Source: Patiria miniata | Taxonomy: Eukaryota; Echinodermata; Asteroidea; Valvatida; Asterinidae | NCBI RefSeq assembly: GCF_015706575.1 | Contig: NW_024037051.1 | Span: 18,371,153-18,435,152 of the forward strand | Direction: 5' to 3' | Length of the DNA stretch: 64,000 nucleotides | In this document: positions 25,441 through 37,300 of the stretch, piece by piece | Layout of the letters: the number at the start of each line of letters is the position of its first letter | Position numbering within the stretch: position 1 is the stretch's first letter | Notes under the pieces: model-generated | Database searches by the model: none | What the model was told of the DNA's origin: nothing | The model's input: only the letters and a program-made list of their open reading frames with translations | Position numbers and translations under genes: made by a program

Positions 25441-26482
25441 TTTTTTATATCCGAAGGCAATTGCAAGAATGATTAATTTGTTATATCGAGGGCTTGTATA
25501 CTGTAATCATTCTAAAATAATTTTTTTAATTGCTCGAGAATACAAAAATAACGTTTATAACAAAAACAAAATAATAATCAAATCAGCTAAAATGAACGAA
25601 AGAAAATATGCAGCCTGCTTAATCCAATCAATGCATATAAATAAAAATTTGTCCCCGACGACATCAAATGCCTAAAAAAGTGTTAAATTAATTCCCCAGC
25701 AGGTTCCGTATATTTCCACCACGAAAACAAACAATCACATTCAGAATATCGATATAGCGCTGGAGACGGTGGCGGAAGGCGTGTGCTACGGCCGAAAGCT
25801 GATGAAGGAATTCAGGATCACCCCTGATGTCATTGCACACCTCCGCGATCGTGTGTCGCGCCAAACAATATATGGAGGTGTACAATGACATCAGGGGTGA
25901 TCCTGCATCCCTTCAGAAGCTTTCGGCTGCAGTACGTGCCTTCCGCCACCGTCTCCAGCGCTGTATCGACATTGGAGGACATGAGTTGAAAGCGGCAGAT
26001 TCTGTAATGAGTGAGCATTTTTTATGGCGTTTAAATCTCACCCGCTTGAACAAAACTGATAAAACTCGCTCCATAGATGTTGTTATGCCGTGTTTACATG
26101 ATCTGATATTTTGGTTTATTTCCATTTGTAAACAACAAAGTTATTTAGGATGAAAAGCAGGAACAGCGGCATGCGCTGCAACTCTGATGTAATGCGGGTA
26201 GCCGTTTTGTCGAAGTGTAACACGAAGATCCAGATACAGAACCAGGGAATTGAATAATAAAAAAAAAATAGTATAATTACAGTAGACACTTTTAATAATT
26301 CAATACTGGAACTCGCGGATATAGTGCTTTCAAAACGGTGAGAATTTTTATTCTATGCATATTTCTTTATTGTTTCTTAAGAAGGTAATGAACAAAAAGA
26401 AAGCAAAATGTATAGGCCCTACCTAATTACTATAAGTGCAGCACTGTCTGTAAAAAAAAAAATAATTTCAACATATTCAGTT

Positions 26483-26592
26483 AAGGAGAATACACGAGAA
26501 AGTGTGGATTCGTAATTGAAGAATTCACGAGGCGCGAAGCGCCTCGTGAATTCGTAAATTAAGATTCCACACTTGCGAGTGTATTCTTCAAC
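26483..26592. repeat. Near-perfect palindrome (copy C)
   Basis: Arms of about 54 bp meet at GGCGC-GAA-GCGCC and contain GAATTCACGAGGCGC and AGTGTGGAATC/GATTC segments. Copy A (8105-8160) keeps only the left arm and copy B (18243-18290) only the right. Confidence 0.75.
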
Positions 26593-28242
26593 TTAAACCA
26601 TTGCGTCAACAGAAATATTGGAAAGAATGTTGCAACCTGACGCCACTTTTTTCTTCATATATCATCTCAATGAAGGTAGTTTGTTGCAAAAATGACGATA
26701 AGACATGAATCTGGGACTGAGAAATGTTTCCAATTGTGTTGGGAAATACTTGAAATGACTCTCCATAGACTTTGTACACAAGCGCGGAAGTGGCGGCAGG
26801 TTGCAACATTGTTTCCTGGCGTGTTTAGCATGTGTATCGCCACACCCGTACAACCATGTCATTTTGTGTCTATAGGCTCCTTACGTCAAAATGGATAGTT
26901 CAGACGACGATTTCTTTCTGACTAATAAAAGTAGATTTTGCAGTGACGGCGGAGAATCTGACAGTGTGTGAAGATGCAATGGTAATTTTCGGAAAGCAAA
27001 TTTTCACACAGACGGTCCTATTCAGGCTCATTATGGAGAACAATTGTCCGACGTGTTCAAAGTATGGATTCGTAATTCCGAATCCACACTTTACTAAAGA
27101 TTCGTCGTTCCGAATCCACACTTTGTGACCAGTGTAAGCGATTCGTAGATCCGAATCCACACTTTTAACAGTAGTGTGACGTCATGATAGCAATGGTTTA
27201 ATGAATTAAAAACCAGGACTTTTCTTAACTCATGCTAAGTCACATAAACTTATAAAAATTTGACAGAGTTATGTCTTAAACTTGTTTTAATGCCCATTAA
27301 AATAATTATGTCGTGTGCGAATTCAAACACCCTTAAGACCATGTGCGTAGCAGCCATCTTAGAGGGCATATTTTGGTATTTCGATCCAGTAACACTGAAT
27401 GCACAAAAGGGTCCACTCATGCATATGTAGCCTGGCTGGCGAGTCAAAAAAGAATGGGCTGCAGCAAAGATGAATGATGCGGGACAGGGAGAAATAAATC
27501 TTTGAATTCAGAAAAGCAAACCTGTATCTATTTGTGTCAGTGTATTAAAAACACTGACAAGATTGCCTCAGGATACACGTTTTTACATGTATGCACATTG
27601 TTGTTTATGAGAAAAGAAAACATGCGGGATATAGTGAATATGCCCGCAGGCTACAGTTAAGAGTCGGTTTCAGTAGCGCGGATGGCTAGTAGAACAAAGT
27701 AACGTATAAGGTCTATACTGACCATATAAGGTCTTTACTGACCTGCCGTTCGACATTATTTTACAAAACACTTTTTTGGGCAAGGGAATAAAATATGCAC
27801 CAAAAAAGGTGAGTGAAAATATTGATTGAAAGGAAACGTCTTGTGCAGAAAGCATAATACTGGTTTTATCAGTATAGCCGGAGCATTTTCAATCAAAAAG
27901 AACAATGATATCCAATCCTGTAGTTGATTTCGAGACTGCAAGATAATTAAGACAGTTGGACAAGCTAAACCCGAGGTTTTCGTGGTCATAAAAATGGTGA
28001 CAGCACCTATCAAACAACAAAGTCAACCTGAAATACATTTTGGTATGAACACATATTAAAAACATTCAGATTAAAAAACAAAAATGAAAACAAAAATATT
28101 TTTAAATCACGAAGGATTTCATCATACCCGACTTCAATTCCATAACAAATATTACACCTATACATGATAATAGGTATACTTATAATTTTAGGAGAAAAAA
28201 AATGATTCTAAAAAGAAGCAGTTTAAGCGAAAACTTAATATT

Positions 28243-28248
28243 TTTATT
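28243..28248 (-). promoter_or_regulatory. Possible polyadenylation signal of the three-CAP gene
   Basis: The minus strand has AATAAA about 350 bases after the stop codon. The same spot in copies A and B is rearranged and lacks it. AT-rich sequence makes chance matches common. Confidence 0.25.
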
Positions 28249-28599
28249 AAAATCTGAAAAAAACTAAATTTTGTCCAAATCTGCTGGTCTATTTTGATTT
28301 TTTGACCAAAAAATATCAGTTCGACCGAATGTGGCCTTTATGAAAGAATACTATGTAAAAACAAATGAGCTAATACTAGAAGAGATAACAAATAGTACTG
28401 TTTTAATTATCAGGACACTAAGAGACAATTCTGGAAAGAGGTCTTTGCAATGCGAAAACATAAATGCATTGAAACAAAATAGTTATAAATTGGACAACCG
28501 CAAATGAACTCCCTGATAACTTGACGGGCGCCCTCTACATTGATTACTCTGCTGCCCTCTATCTCACGTTTCCTCGCTGCCAGTCTCATCAGTTCACTT

Positions 28600-31321
28600 C
28601 TACTTGGAGACCTGGGTGTCGAACTGTCCCATGACGTTGCCAGGGGGACTGTAGAAAGCCACCACGATGACCTTTCCCTCCTTGGTGATCGCTTTCCCTA
28701 TGCCGAACTCCTTGGTGTCTTTCCAGACCAACTGGGTGAAGTGACCTGAAGAAACCAATAATTTTCCATCAAAAATAGTAGTCCTACTGAGCCTTTTTGA
28801 GCTATGATGGAGTTGGGCGAATTCGGTTTGGGTAATCGTTTTTCTGTTAATTTACCCAACCTCGTTCCCATGGTATCGAGCAGTATACCTCCCACTACCT
28901 GCTCTCTCCACCTGGGGCCAATTTCACGGCGCTGCTAAGCACAAACATTTGCTTAATACAAAAAAGTCTGGCTTATAAAAGCAGGTTACAGCTGTTGTTT
29001 GCCATAGCATGAAAATCACATGGAGCTTTGGCTGGTAAACTACTTTAAGGCAGACTTTTTGTGCTAAGCAAATGTTTTTGCTTAGCATGCAGCGCTGTGA
29101 AATTGGCCCCTAGTAATGAATCATTTCTGCATGTTCAAAAGTCTCGCACACGTATGCAACTTAATTAAGAACAGTCTGGTGCATAGTTGTGCTTTATATA
29201 TCTGCGTTTGTTTGTGTATGCGGTGTCTTGGGTAAAAGAAGAATCGATTCGTCGCGGTGGAAGATCCGAAAACACGAATTTGTTTTTGTTTTTTCAAATT
29301 TAGTAACTATGTTATCCAGCCAATATGCAGTATCACATTACATATTTGTTATTGTAATAAGCAAAACGGAAAAGGGGCGATTGTGTATGAGTTGAAGTGG
29401 ACGTAATAATTCACAGCGAGCGTTAAAATTGGTTGCTATATATGCAGCCGTATCGAATCAGGATACCGGAGGAAACTTTCCCACCCAGGGATTACTACAG
29501 GAAATGCGGTTGCAAATAAAGGAACCCCTGAAGAAGAGGTTGATATTTACCTAATTTTACCCAATCCAAAGTAGTGCCCTCCTATTTTGTCCGTTGCCTA
29601 TATTAGACAGGCTGAATGTTGGACAGTGTTCACCAATGGCATGACATAAGCTGTGTTATTGTTATGTGGATTGTCTTTTGGAAATTCAAGAAGTCCAACA
29701 TTCGATAAGACATTTTCTTAATTAAAATATCGGTCTGAGAACATAAACATGAGAGACTGCATATACAAAATGAGTGAGGCCCTAGGTGCTCATAACGACA
29801 TTGTTCTTATTAATGGAAGGATTTCCTGACCTGCACCCGACGTGAAACCGGGTTTCTTGAAGTTGTACTTGTCGATCTGGCGGTAAAACATGTCAGTGGC
29901 TTCATTTCCTAAAATCGAAAACAACTGTAAACATTAATCCCGCACTATGTTAACATGCATTTGTTGCGTAATGCGCTCTTATAGCAAACTGGTCAAAAAC
30001 AGCTTTTTAAAATTAAATTCGATTGGAAGTGAAATTTTGGTAGTGATATTACATGGTTCCCAGGGATTTTTGATGTAGAACTAGAAAAAGGCGAATTTCA
30101 GCTCAGCCATCTTGAAAACAGTGCGAACGCTTCAGGAATTGGAAGACCGTTCGCCTTCGTTGCTGACATTCACCAACGTTGTAGCCTTTCACCAAGGCCA
30201 TCGTGGCTTAACATAATTGCCGGCATTAGACACAGCGGCATTAGACATCCATGTTGTGATTGGTTAACCTTTCAGCACTCTTCTTATTTGCATAAAAACT
30301 AGGAATAATTCAACAAAATCATGTTGGAAAAGGCCTCGTGGCTTCGCCACTCGTGCGTGCTGACTTAATCTTTGCTCCACTCTAAGCCACGATGGCCTTG
30401 GCGAAAGGCTACGAACGTTGTGGCAAACAGTCGGTCCCACTTGCGCAAACGTGACCAACGTTGCCAACGTTGGTAAACATTAGCGTTGTCCGCGTATAAG
30501 CGCAACGCACCTAGCCATGTATTGAGCATTCTCAGAGTGAATAACGTTTTGGTCATTGTCTCCATTGTTTAAGTATTTGGGCTTCCAAGCTTCATGCACT
30601 TTTGAGAAAGTCTTGGATTTGACACTAATAGCAAGAATTTGAACCGGTTTTTAATTACAGTCTAATTTCTTAACCATAAATTCACTCGTTTGACACCTAC
30701 CAGAAAACGCAGTGCTGGCACTTGAGTAATGCATCACGATGTTTTCTCCCACATCGGTGTTGCCACTGTTCTTGAACTCGTCTTTCTTGGCGAGGTGAGC
30801 GGCCCAGTCCTGGGCTCGCTTGTTCAGATCTTCCGACCGTCTCAGGCTGCGTGCGCCGTGGCGGGCCCGGTACTTGTTGTGGGCTTCCAGGCAGTCCCGC
30901 TGGAAAGTCCGAAGGTCCGAGGGAGACAAGTCGGCATCCTTGAGTTTGACACCACCGACCTGGGTATATAAACGATTTTGAAAGTCAACTCAAAACTAAA
31001 CAAAATGTTCATAACAAAGCTAATTTAAAACACAACAAAAGTAAACGCTCTGTTATTAAACTTTCGCTCAAAAATTAATTGCGACTCATCAACATTGATG
31101 AAATCAACAGAGATGCAAACAAAGTAACACAGACGAAATCACACGACTCAACTATTACTATGATACTTAAAGTATACTGCCAATTGGACAACAAAGCAAC
31201 AATAAAGGCCTCTTTTTGGAGGGGGAGGGGAGCTCCTGTCACATACCTGTCGGGTAACATACTCCACAGTTTTTGGTGGTTCCTCGGTGACGTACTGCGT
31301 ATTACGGACAACTCGAGTGAC
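28600..31321 (-). CDS. Linker exon and CAP3 domain exons (four), ends with stop
   Basis: The exons are 31321-31247 (25 codons, [10 protein letters not shown] to VEYVTRQ), 30959-30701 (starts [10 protein letters not shown], then [32 protein letters not shown]), 29908-29831 ([16 protein letters not shown]) and 28745-28600 ([24 protein letters not shown], ending DTQVSK-stop). The domain fold signatures are kept, but the first cavity His is Asn (FKNS in place of K-H-S) and the second Glu is Gln (YRQ in place of YSE). Metal binding in CAP3 is therefore doubtful. The linker exon has a stop codon just upstream of its acceptor in the same frame, so it must be spliced. Confidence 0.8.
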
Positions 31322-34300
31322 CTTTCAAATTAAAATCAATTAAGCATTTAAATAGATTAAATCAGATTAAAGTCAGATCTTTAAATGAGATTAAAGTATT
31401 GGGGTTCAAAGAAAAAGTCAGTCTGTGTCCTATAAAGCAAGCACAAAAACATTAGCATTGGTGTTATTCCAAATTATAATGTTATTTTAACTGTTCAACC
31501 CCATACAGCTAAACGTATTTAATTTTTACTAAATCTTTGTATTCTTTCTTTAACGCAAATTTCGTTTTGTTGGAAAACAAATCTTTATAGAAAAGAAGTG
31601 TTTGGAAACCACTTTATTTTCCATCTTCAGTGAAAAAACAACAAAGCGAAACAGCGTTCCATAAGCAAACAAAACGCATATTTGTTAACTCTCTGTAGAT
31701 GTATGGTTTTGCTATAGGAGGCTTCCCATTCGTCAAAAATACATAAAACCGTGTGCAAATTTTATATTGGGTTTTGCCCTTCACAGACGTATACTTTTAT
31801 GAACGCTGTATACTCAGTGTTTTCCTAGGACTTGCGAGAAGCTTCAATACTCTGGTGGGACTCGAACCCACGATCAGGAGGTCGTGGGTTCGTGGGTCGA
31901 GTGGTTAGACGTTTACTAGTGCAGACGTCTAACCACTCGACTACCGAGCTTGCTGGGGTCGGCTGGCTGGTTCGTATCTGATGTAACTGCGAGTACCGCA
32001 TGTATACATGACTTTTTGTATACGATGGACTTTGCGTCGGGGAGAAAGTCAACGTGCACATTCTTCGTACTTACTTTCAAGGGACACTAAGCCCCACATA
32101 AACGATATAATAGCGGCTGGGATACCCAGTCCTCAATCCTGTAAACTCCTCCCACATTATTGAATTTTTAAAAGGTTTGTTTAGGAGATGACGAAATACC
32201 TCACCTTAGAGGTTTGTGCGGCGGTAGGCGGCGGTATGTAGCCGTCCGGCCGGGGGAACACGTTCTCCTCATACCGTCCGACCACGTTGCCTGGCGGTCG
32301 GTACTGGCCAACGATCAGCACCTTACCGTCCTTCGTGATCGCCTTCCCGATGCCAAACTCTCTAGATCCTTTCCAAACCATCTGCGTGAAGTGTCCTGTG
32401 GATTGTTTGCCATTGAATGTCAATAATATATACAGAGAAACAACAGAATGAGACTTTATAGGGTGGGGGGGGTACGGGTATTGCTGCAACCTCCCCCCCC
32501 CCTGTTCAGCTGACTATAGTGTTATGATAAGCCTACTAGTGAAATGGGGCCAAAAATAGTAAATGGAATGATAAAGTTCCTTTATTTATTCTCATGGTAG
32601 ATTTCAAAATTTTCGGGGGGGGGGGGGATGCCCCCGACGCCTTCACTCAACCCCAGCCCCATCAAATACCCCCAAACCCACCCGCCCCTTGACAATTTAT
32701 TTGGGGTGAAGTACTAAAAGCTACAGGCCAGATTACTACACGCTATACAACTTTATCGCTTTTTGTGCTAATCTAAACCTGCAGCAAAGTTCAAAAATAC
32801 ACGCATGTACTGCAGAATTGGGTTTTTTTCAGTCCTTGTTTAAAGGCATAGGTGATCATTTGCTTTTTATGTATTTTGTTCGTTTCCAATAATACCAGCA
32901 CTCAAAATCCAAAGACGTACGTTTAAAACTATAACCTGTTGAAGTTTCAGCTCAGTGGACACTACACTTCTCGAGAAAACAGAGAAAAAAACATGCAAAA
33001 CCTTTGGATGACGAAATACGATTTCGTCAATAGAACTATCGTATACATTTCTAGATTTCTTTTAAATGACAGCAAGCCAGACGGAATAATCTAAAAGGGG
33101 TGTTTTGTACCAGTACGATCCGTAATGCAACAAACATTTTACTAATAATTCGATCGCTAGGTTACTTTGGGATAAATGCAATGATCCCATCTGCCTTTAA
33201 TTTTGGGCTTAACTACGGAAATAATATGCAACCGACGATCATTTTGACGGTTAACTTCCTGAAAGATTTTAAGGATGGTATGGTCAATGCCTGTAGGTAG
33301 CTCGAATCACGACTGAGATAGGGACATGCTGTGCTGCTAACGGCTTACACAAGCTATATGGTTTTTTTGGGGCGGAAATGTTGGCTCATGGCTCGGTCCT
33401 ATCCTGAAACGGTACCCAATTTGACAAAATGGAAAACTACCGACGCATTTTACTGATATGAAACTTATGAACCTGTTTCACTTCCAAAGCCTGATTTCTT
33501 GAAGTCGTACTTGCTCAGCTCACTGTACCAATTGTCGCACGCTTCCTTGCCTGCATAAGAGTAAGAGAAGATTGAAGAAAATATTAAAGGGCCCATGTAA
33601 TGTATCTGTTTTAAATGCAATCCTTAAAAAAAAACACCTCTGTATCCCACGTAACTTTTTTTTCAATTTTCGCTTTGCTATTTTAAGGGTCTGTTAGCTT
33701 TTATCCTACAGCAAGAATTGCAATATTCATAAGCAAAAGTGATATGTCATTTCAGGCCTTAACCTCAATGTTGCAGCAAAATTGCCAGAATTGTTGATGT
33801 TTTGGTATCGTAACGTTTCTTTTCTTTGGTGATTTGTTGTTGTTTCGGTACATGACAGTGTGGGAAAAAAGCAAAGTTTTCAATAAACAACTTGTTTGGG
33901 TTCACAATTTGAACAGTGCAGAAAAATGCAATGATTTTTTTTTTAAAGAAAGCATGTTTATTTACATTTTACAATACAGGACACGTGCAAAAGAGGCTTG
34001 ATTAGTTGTTATGGCCGTCGGCATACCGCATGGTATCTTAGTTCAAAGGGATTATTTTTTTCGTTCTTGTGGATGTATTTTTGTGGAAATATACACATGT
34101 GTATACGTACCTGAGTATTCGGTAGTGGCGGATGAATAATGCATCATGATGTTCTCGCCGGTGTTATCACTCCGCTTGCTGTGCTCAAACTTGTCTTTCT
34201 TGGCCAGGCGTTTTGCCCAATCAACGGCGCTCTTGCAGAGCTCTTCGGACATCCTCAGCGAATCAACTCTGTGCTTAGATCGGTACTCGTTATGGACGCG

Positions 34301-37300
34301 GAGGGCGTCTCTCTGGAACTTCTGCTGCTCGGAATCGGATACCTTCTGGCGGGTCTTGCCGCCTTCTTTCTTTTTGTGGAACCCGAACTGCGGTTGAAAC
34401 AAAAACAATTTCGAAAAATTGTTAAAAATTCAAGGAGGCAGTATCCTGGTATCATAGTGACCTGCTATACGCGCGCTAGGGCAGGGGTCCAAATGCTACA
34501 GGTTACGGGTTTCAATCCCCGATATCTTACATCTTTTCCCCTAAAAGGTAAATTTCCTTTCTTAAATTGTGTTTAATCAAGCGCTACCGATGGAAGAAAT
34601 TACACTTTTCTCTGATTATGGCTCTGGAGGATTTGTTTCAAAGGAATTTAAGTCTGAGACCTGTATTCCGTTACAACTGACCATGGGCGTCGCGAGGGGG
34701 GGGGGGGGGGGGCAAGGGGGGGGGCACTTGCCCCCCCCCCCCCCTGGAAAAGAAAAAAAAAGAAAAGAAAAAGAGGCGCGAAGACAAAGTGGTGTAAATT
34801 TAATGAGTTGGGGGGGGGGCAAAATGTCCCTGCCCCCCTCTAAAACTGCTAAATCGAGAATGTGTTGAGAAATACAAGCATTTTTTGGCAAAAAAATTGT
34901 TTTGCCCCCCTCTAGAAAAAATCCTGGCGACGCCCATGCAACTGACACATGCTCATTATGGTCATGTTGGAGGCAGAAAAAGTAATTGCTTTCCAGAACT
35001 GCGATTTTGTTACAATGAGGAAGTACATGTATGCAATAGCAGCGGATCATTTTCCTGGTTCTCAACAACATCTACTACACTTTACATCTCAGCGAGCATA
35101 TCCATACACCGAACGTCATTATTGTCTAGAAAATACGTTTTTTTATGTAAATGAATTGGCTAAGAGGAAACGGGCCTCCTGTAGAGAATGCCTTCGGCCA
35201 CAGACGTAGGTGAAAGTGTCTGCATCTAATCACATCGTGACGTCATCATCTTTTCAAAGTAAATGTGACTTATCTGACTTAAGTCTGACTATCTGACAAA
35301 AACCCCTATATTTCTTCCCTTGTTATTTGGGATGCACTTTAAAGGGCCTGTGCAGTGTAATTTGTTGAATGCAATCCTTGAAAATGCACCTCCATGTCCC
35401 ATTTAATCATTACTTTCAATTTTCGTTTTACCATTTTCAAGGGTACTTCGGCGCCTTTTTGGTTTGTACGCTAATGCAAATTTCCATATTCATGAGCAAA
35501 AGTATCATAATTAATTCAGCACCAAAGCATGCCAACATGTTGGATCTTTTCCTGTCGTAAATTTTCTTCTCTTTTTTTGTGGTGATTCGTTATTGTGTCA
35601 TACGTACACGACAGGAAGCCAGTGAGCAAACTCTTCCCGAAGATGATTTCAATGACCAAATTTTTTCGATTCCCAATTTGAACAGGAAACCGAGAAATTG
35701 AACAGTGTCTTCCGGAAATGACCTCACGGCAACATCGCTCTCAGTTGTCCGGAAAAGCATGCATGGAAACATTTAAATGTTTATGAAGTGTACTTTTCAA
35801 CAAAATAAACCAATAAGGAATTTCAAATAGTTTTCATTTAAGAGGAGGAAAAGTTGCACATAATATATTCACATGAACCCTTTAAGCAAAACAGTAACCG
35901 ATGAAAGCTCGAGAAAGTCAGCCAAGATCTGGATAGAAGACCTTAACACTACTTGCCTTGCTTTTTTTGGTCCCATCATCACTGCTACTGCTGCTGCTGC
36001 TGCTGCTACTGGAGCTAGTCGACCCTTTCCTGGTGCGGGCCTTGTCCTTCTTCTTGTCCTTGGAGACGGTGCTTCCTAGGGGGAAGACGTTCTCCTTGAA
36101 CCGGCTCATCATGTTGCCGGCCGGTCGGTAGTTGGCCACCACGAACACCTTGCCGTTACCGGCCACCGCTTTGCCGATGCCAAGCTCCTTAGAGTCTTTC
36201 CAGACAACTTGGCTGAAATGGCCTGAATGACGACAAAATACATTTGATTTGATATGATTTAAAAATTGTGATCCCTGCGATATGTTTATTATTTTTTTTC
36301 ACTTGCTATTTTCCTATACAGGGTGAGTCAAAAAAACAAAACCCAAATGGCAGGACCAATTGTCGAGTGAAGTTTTGCTTGTAGCACTTATAAAATAACA
36401 TAAAAGCCACATCAATGAGTTTTCTTTTAGTACAAGAATCATTCAAATCACTACTTTTCAAGTTAGGGGATTTTGAACACAAACCCGTTTTAAAAGTCTG
36501 TCCACGGATACAAAAAATAATTGTTCTTTCACACATCCCTATGTGAAATGTTTTCGTCTTGCTGAAAAAGCACTTACCTTTTTGGTGATCCATGGGCAGA
36601 ACTTTAAATCGGGATTCGTTTTCAAAATTCCTTTCAAGGATTATTGTACTGAAAGAAAGCTTATTGATTCGGCTTTCACATCCTATAATTTTGAAAGTGC
36701 TTCAGGCAAAACCTCATTCAGGAATTGGTCCTGCCATTCGAGTTTCATTTTTTGTACTCACTCTGCATAGCAATATAAATGTTATTCACTTTTGAATGAG
36801 ACATCAAACGAATGAAATCCACTGACATTCAGTTATTGAATTGTTTCTTCACAAAACTTGGATTATTAGCTACAAGACAATAATTCGGCTCTCTCAGGGC
36901 GGATTCACCTGTGCGCAAAATGAAATCTTTTTTTTTCAGAGGGCTTCAGACGCCCCAAATCAGATTAAAGTAGTATTTTGTTTCCATCAAAACAAAACAT
37001 AGAAATTGAAAATTCGTTAGGAGAAAACAAGTTCTTTTGAAGAGCACGGGGCACCATATTTAAGTTTACAAAATACGCCAATACTTCAGATGTTTGGAGA
37101 GGGAGGATGGAAAGGGAATACATTCATTCCCCCCCCCCCCCCCTCGTGCTTAACCACATTCATTCCCGGCTTTTTTTTTTTTGGGGGGGGAGGGGTGTAA
37201 CATGCCGGCTCATGTTAAAGTCGATTGAGAAGCGAGAAGTCCCGAGCCATTCACGGCAACATTCTTGCGCGTGAAACGTTCCCAGTGCTATTTTCGAGTT

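Larger units (their letters stand above)
1..32627. repeat. Segmental tandem duplication, four units (A, B, C, D)
   Basis: Unit starts are recognisable by the same motif (AAATATGCACC) at 1, 9358 and 27791; the start of C is deleted. Units are A 1-9357, B 9358 to about 18930, C about 18930-27790 and D 27791-32627. The homology of D to the other units ends at a poly-G run (32615-32627), matched by G runs at 4336-4347 in A and 14376-14387 in B. Introns look nearly as similar as exons between units, so the duplication is young. A and B share the absence of a MITE and have a similar 3' flank. C and D share the MITE. Confidence 0.85.

Noticed and set aside
34470..34535. tRNA-like stretch in the CAP1-CAP2 intron
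   Set aside because: A B-box-like GGGTTTCAATCCCC is present but no convincing A box or stem pairing was found; chance or a very worn SINE.
34139..34576. 145-codon open frame on the plus strand
   Set aside because: It lies antisense to the CAP2 first exon and is open only because of that exon's codon bias. Plus-strand frames opposite the CAP3 core exons are the same kind of shadow.
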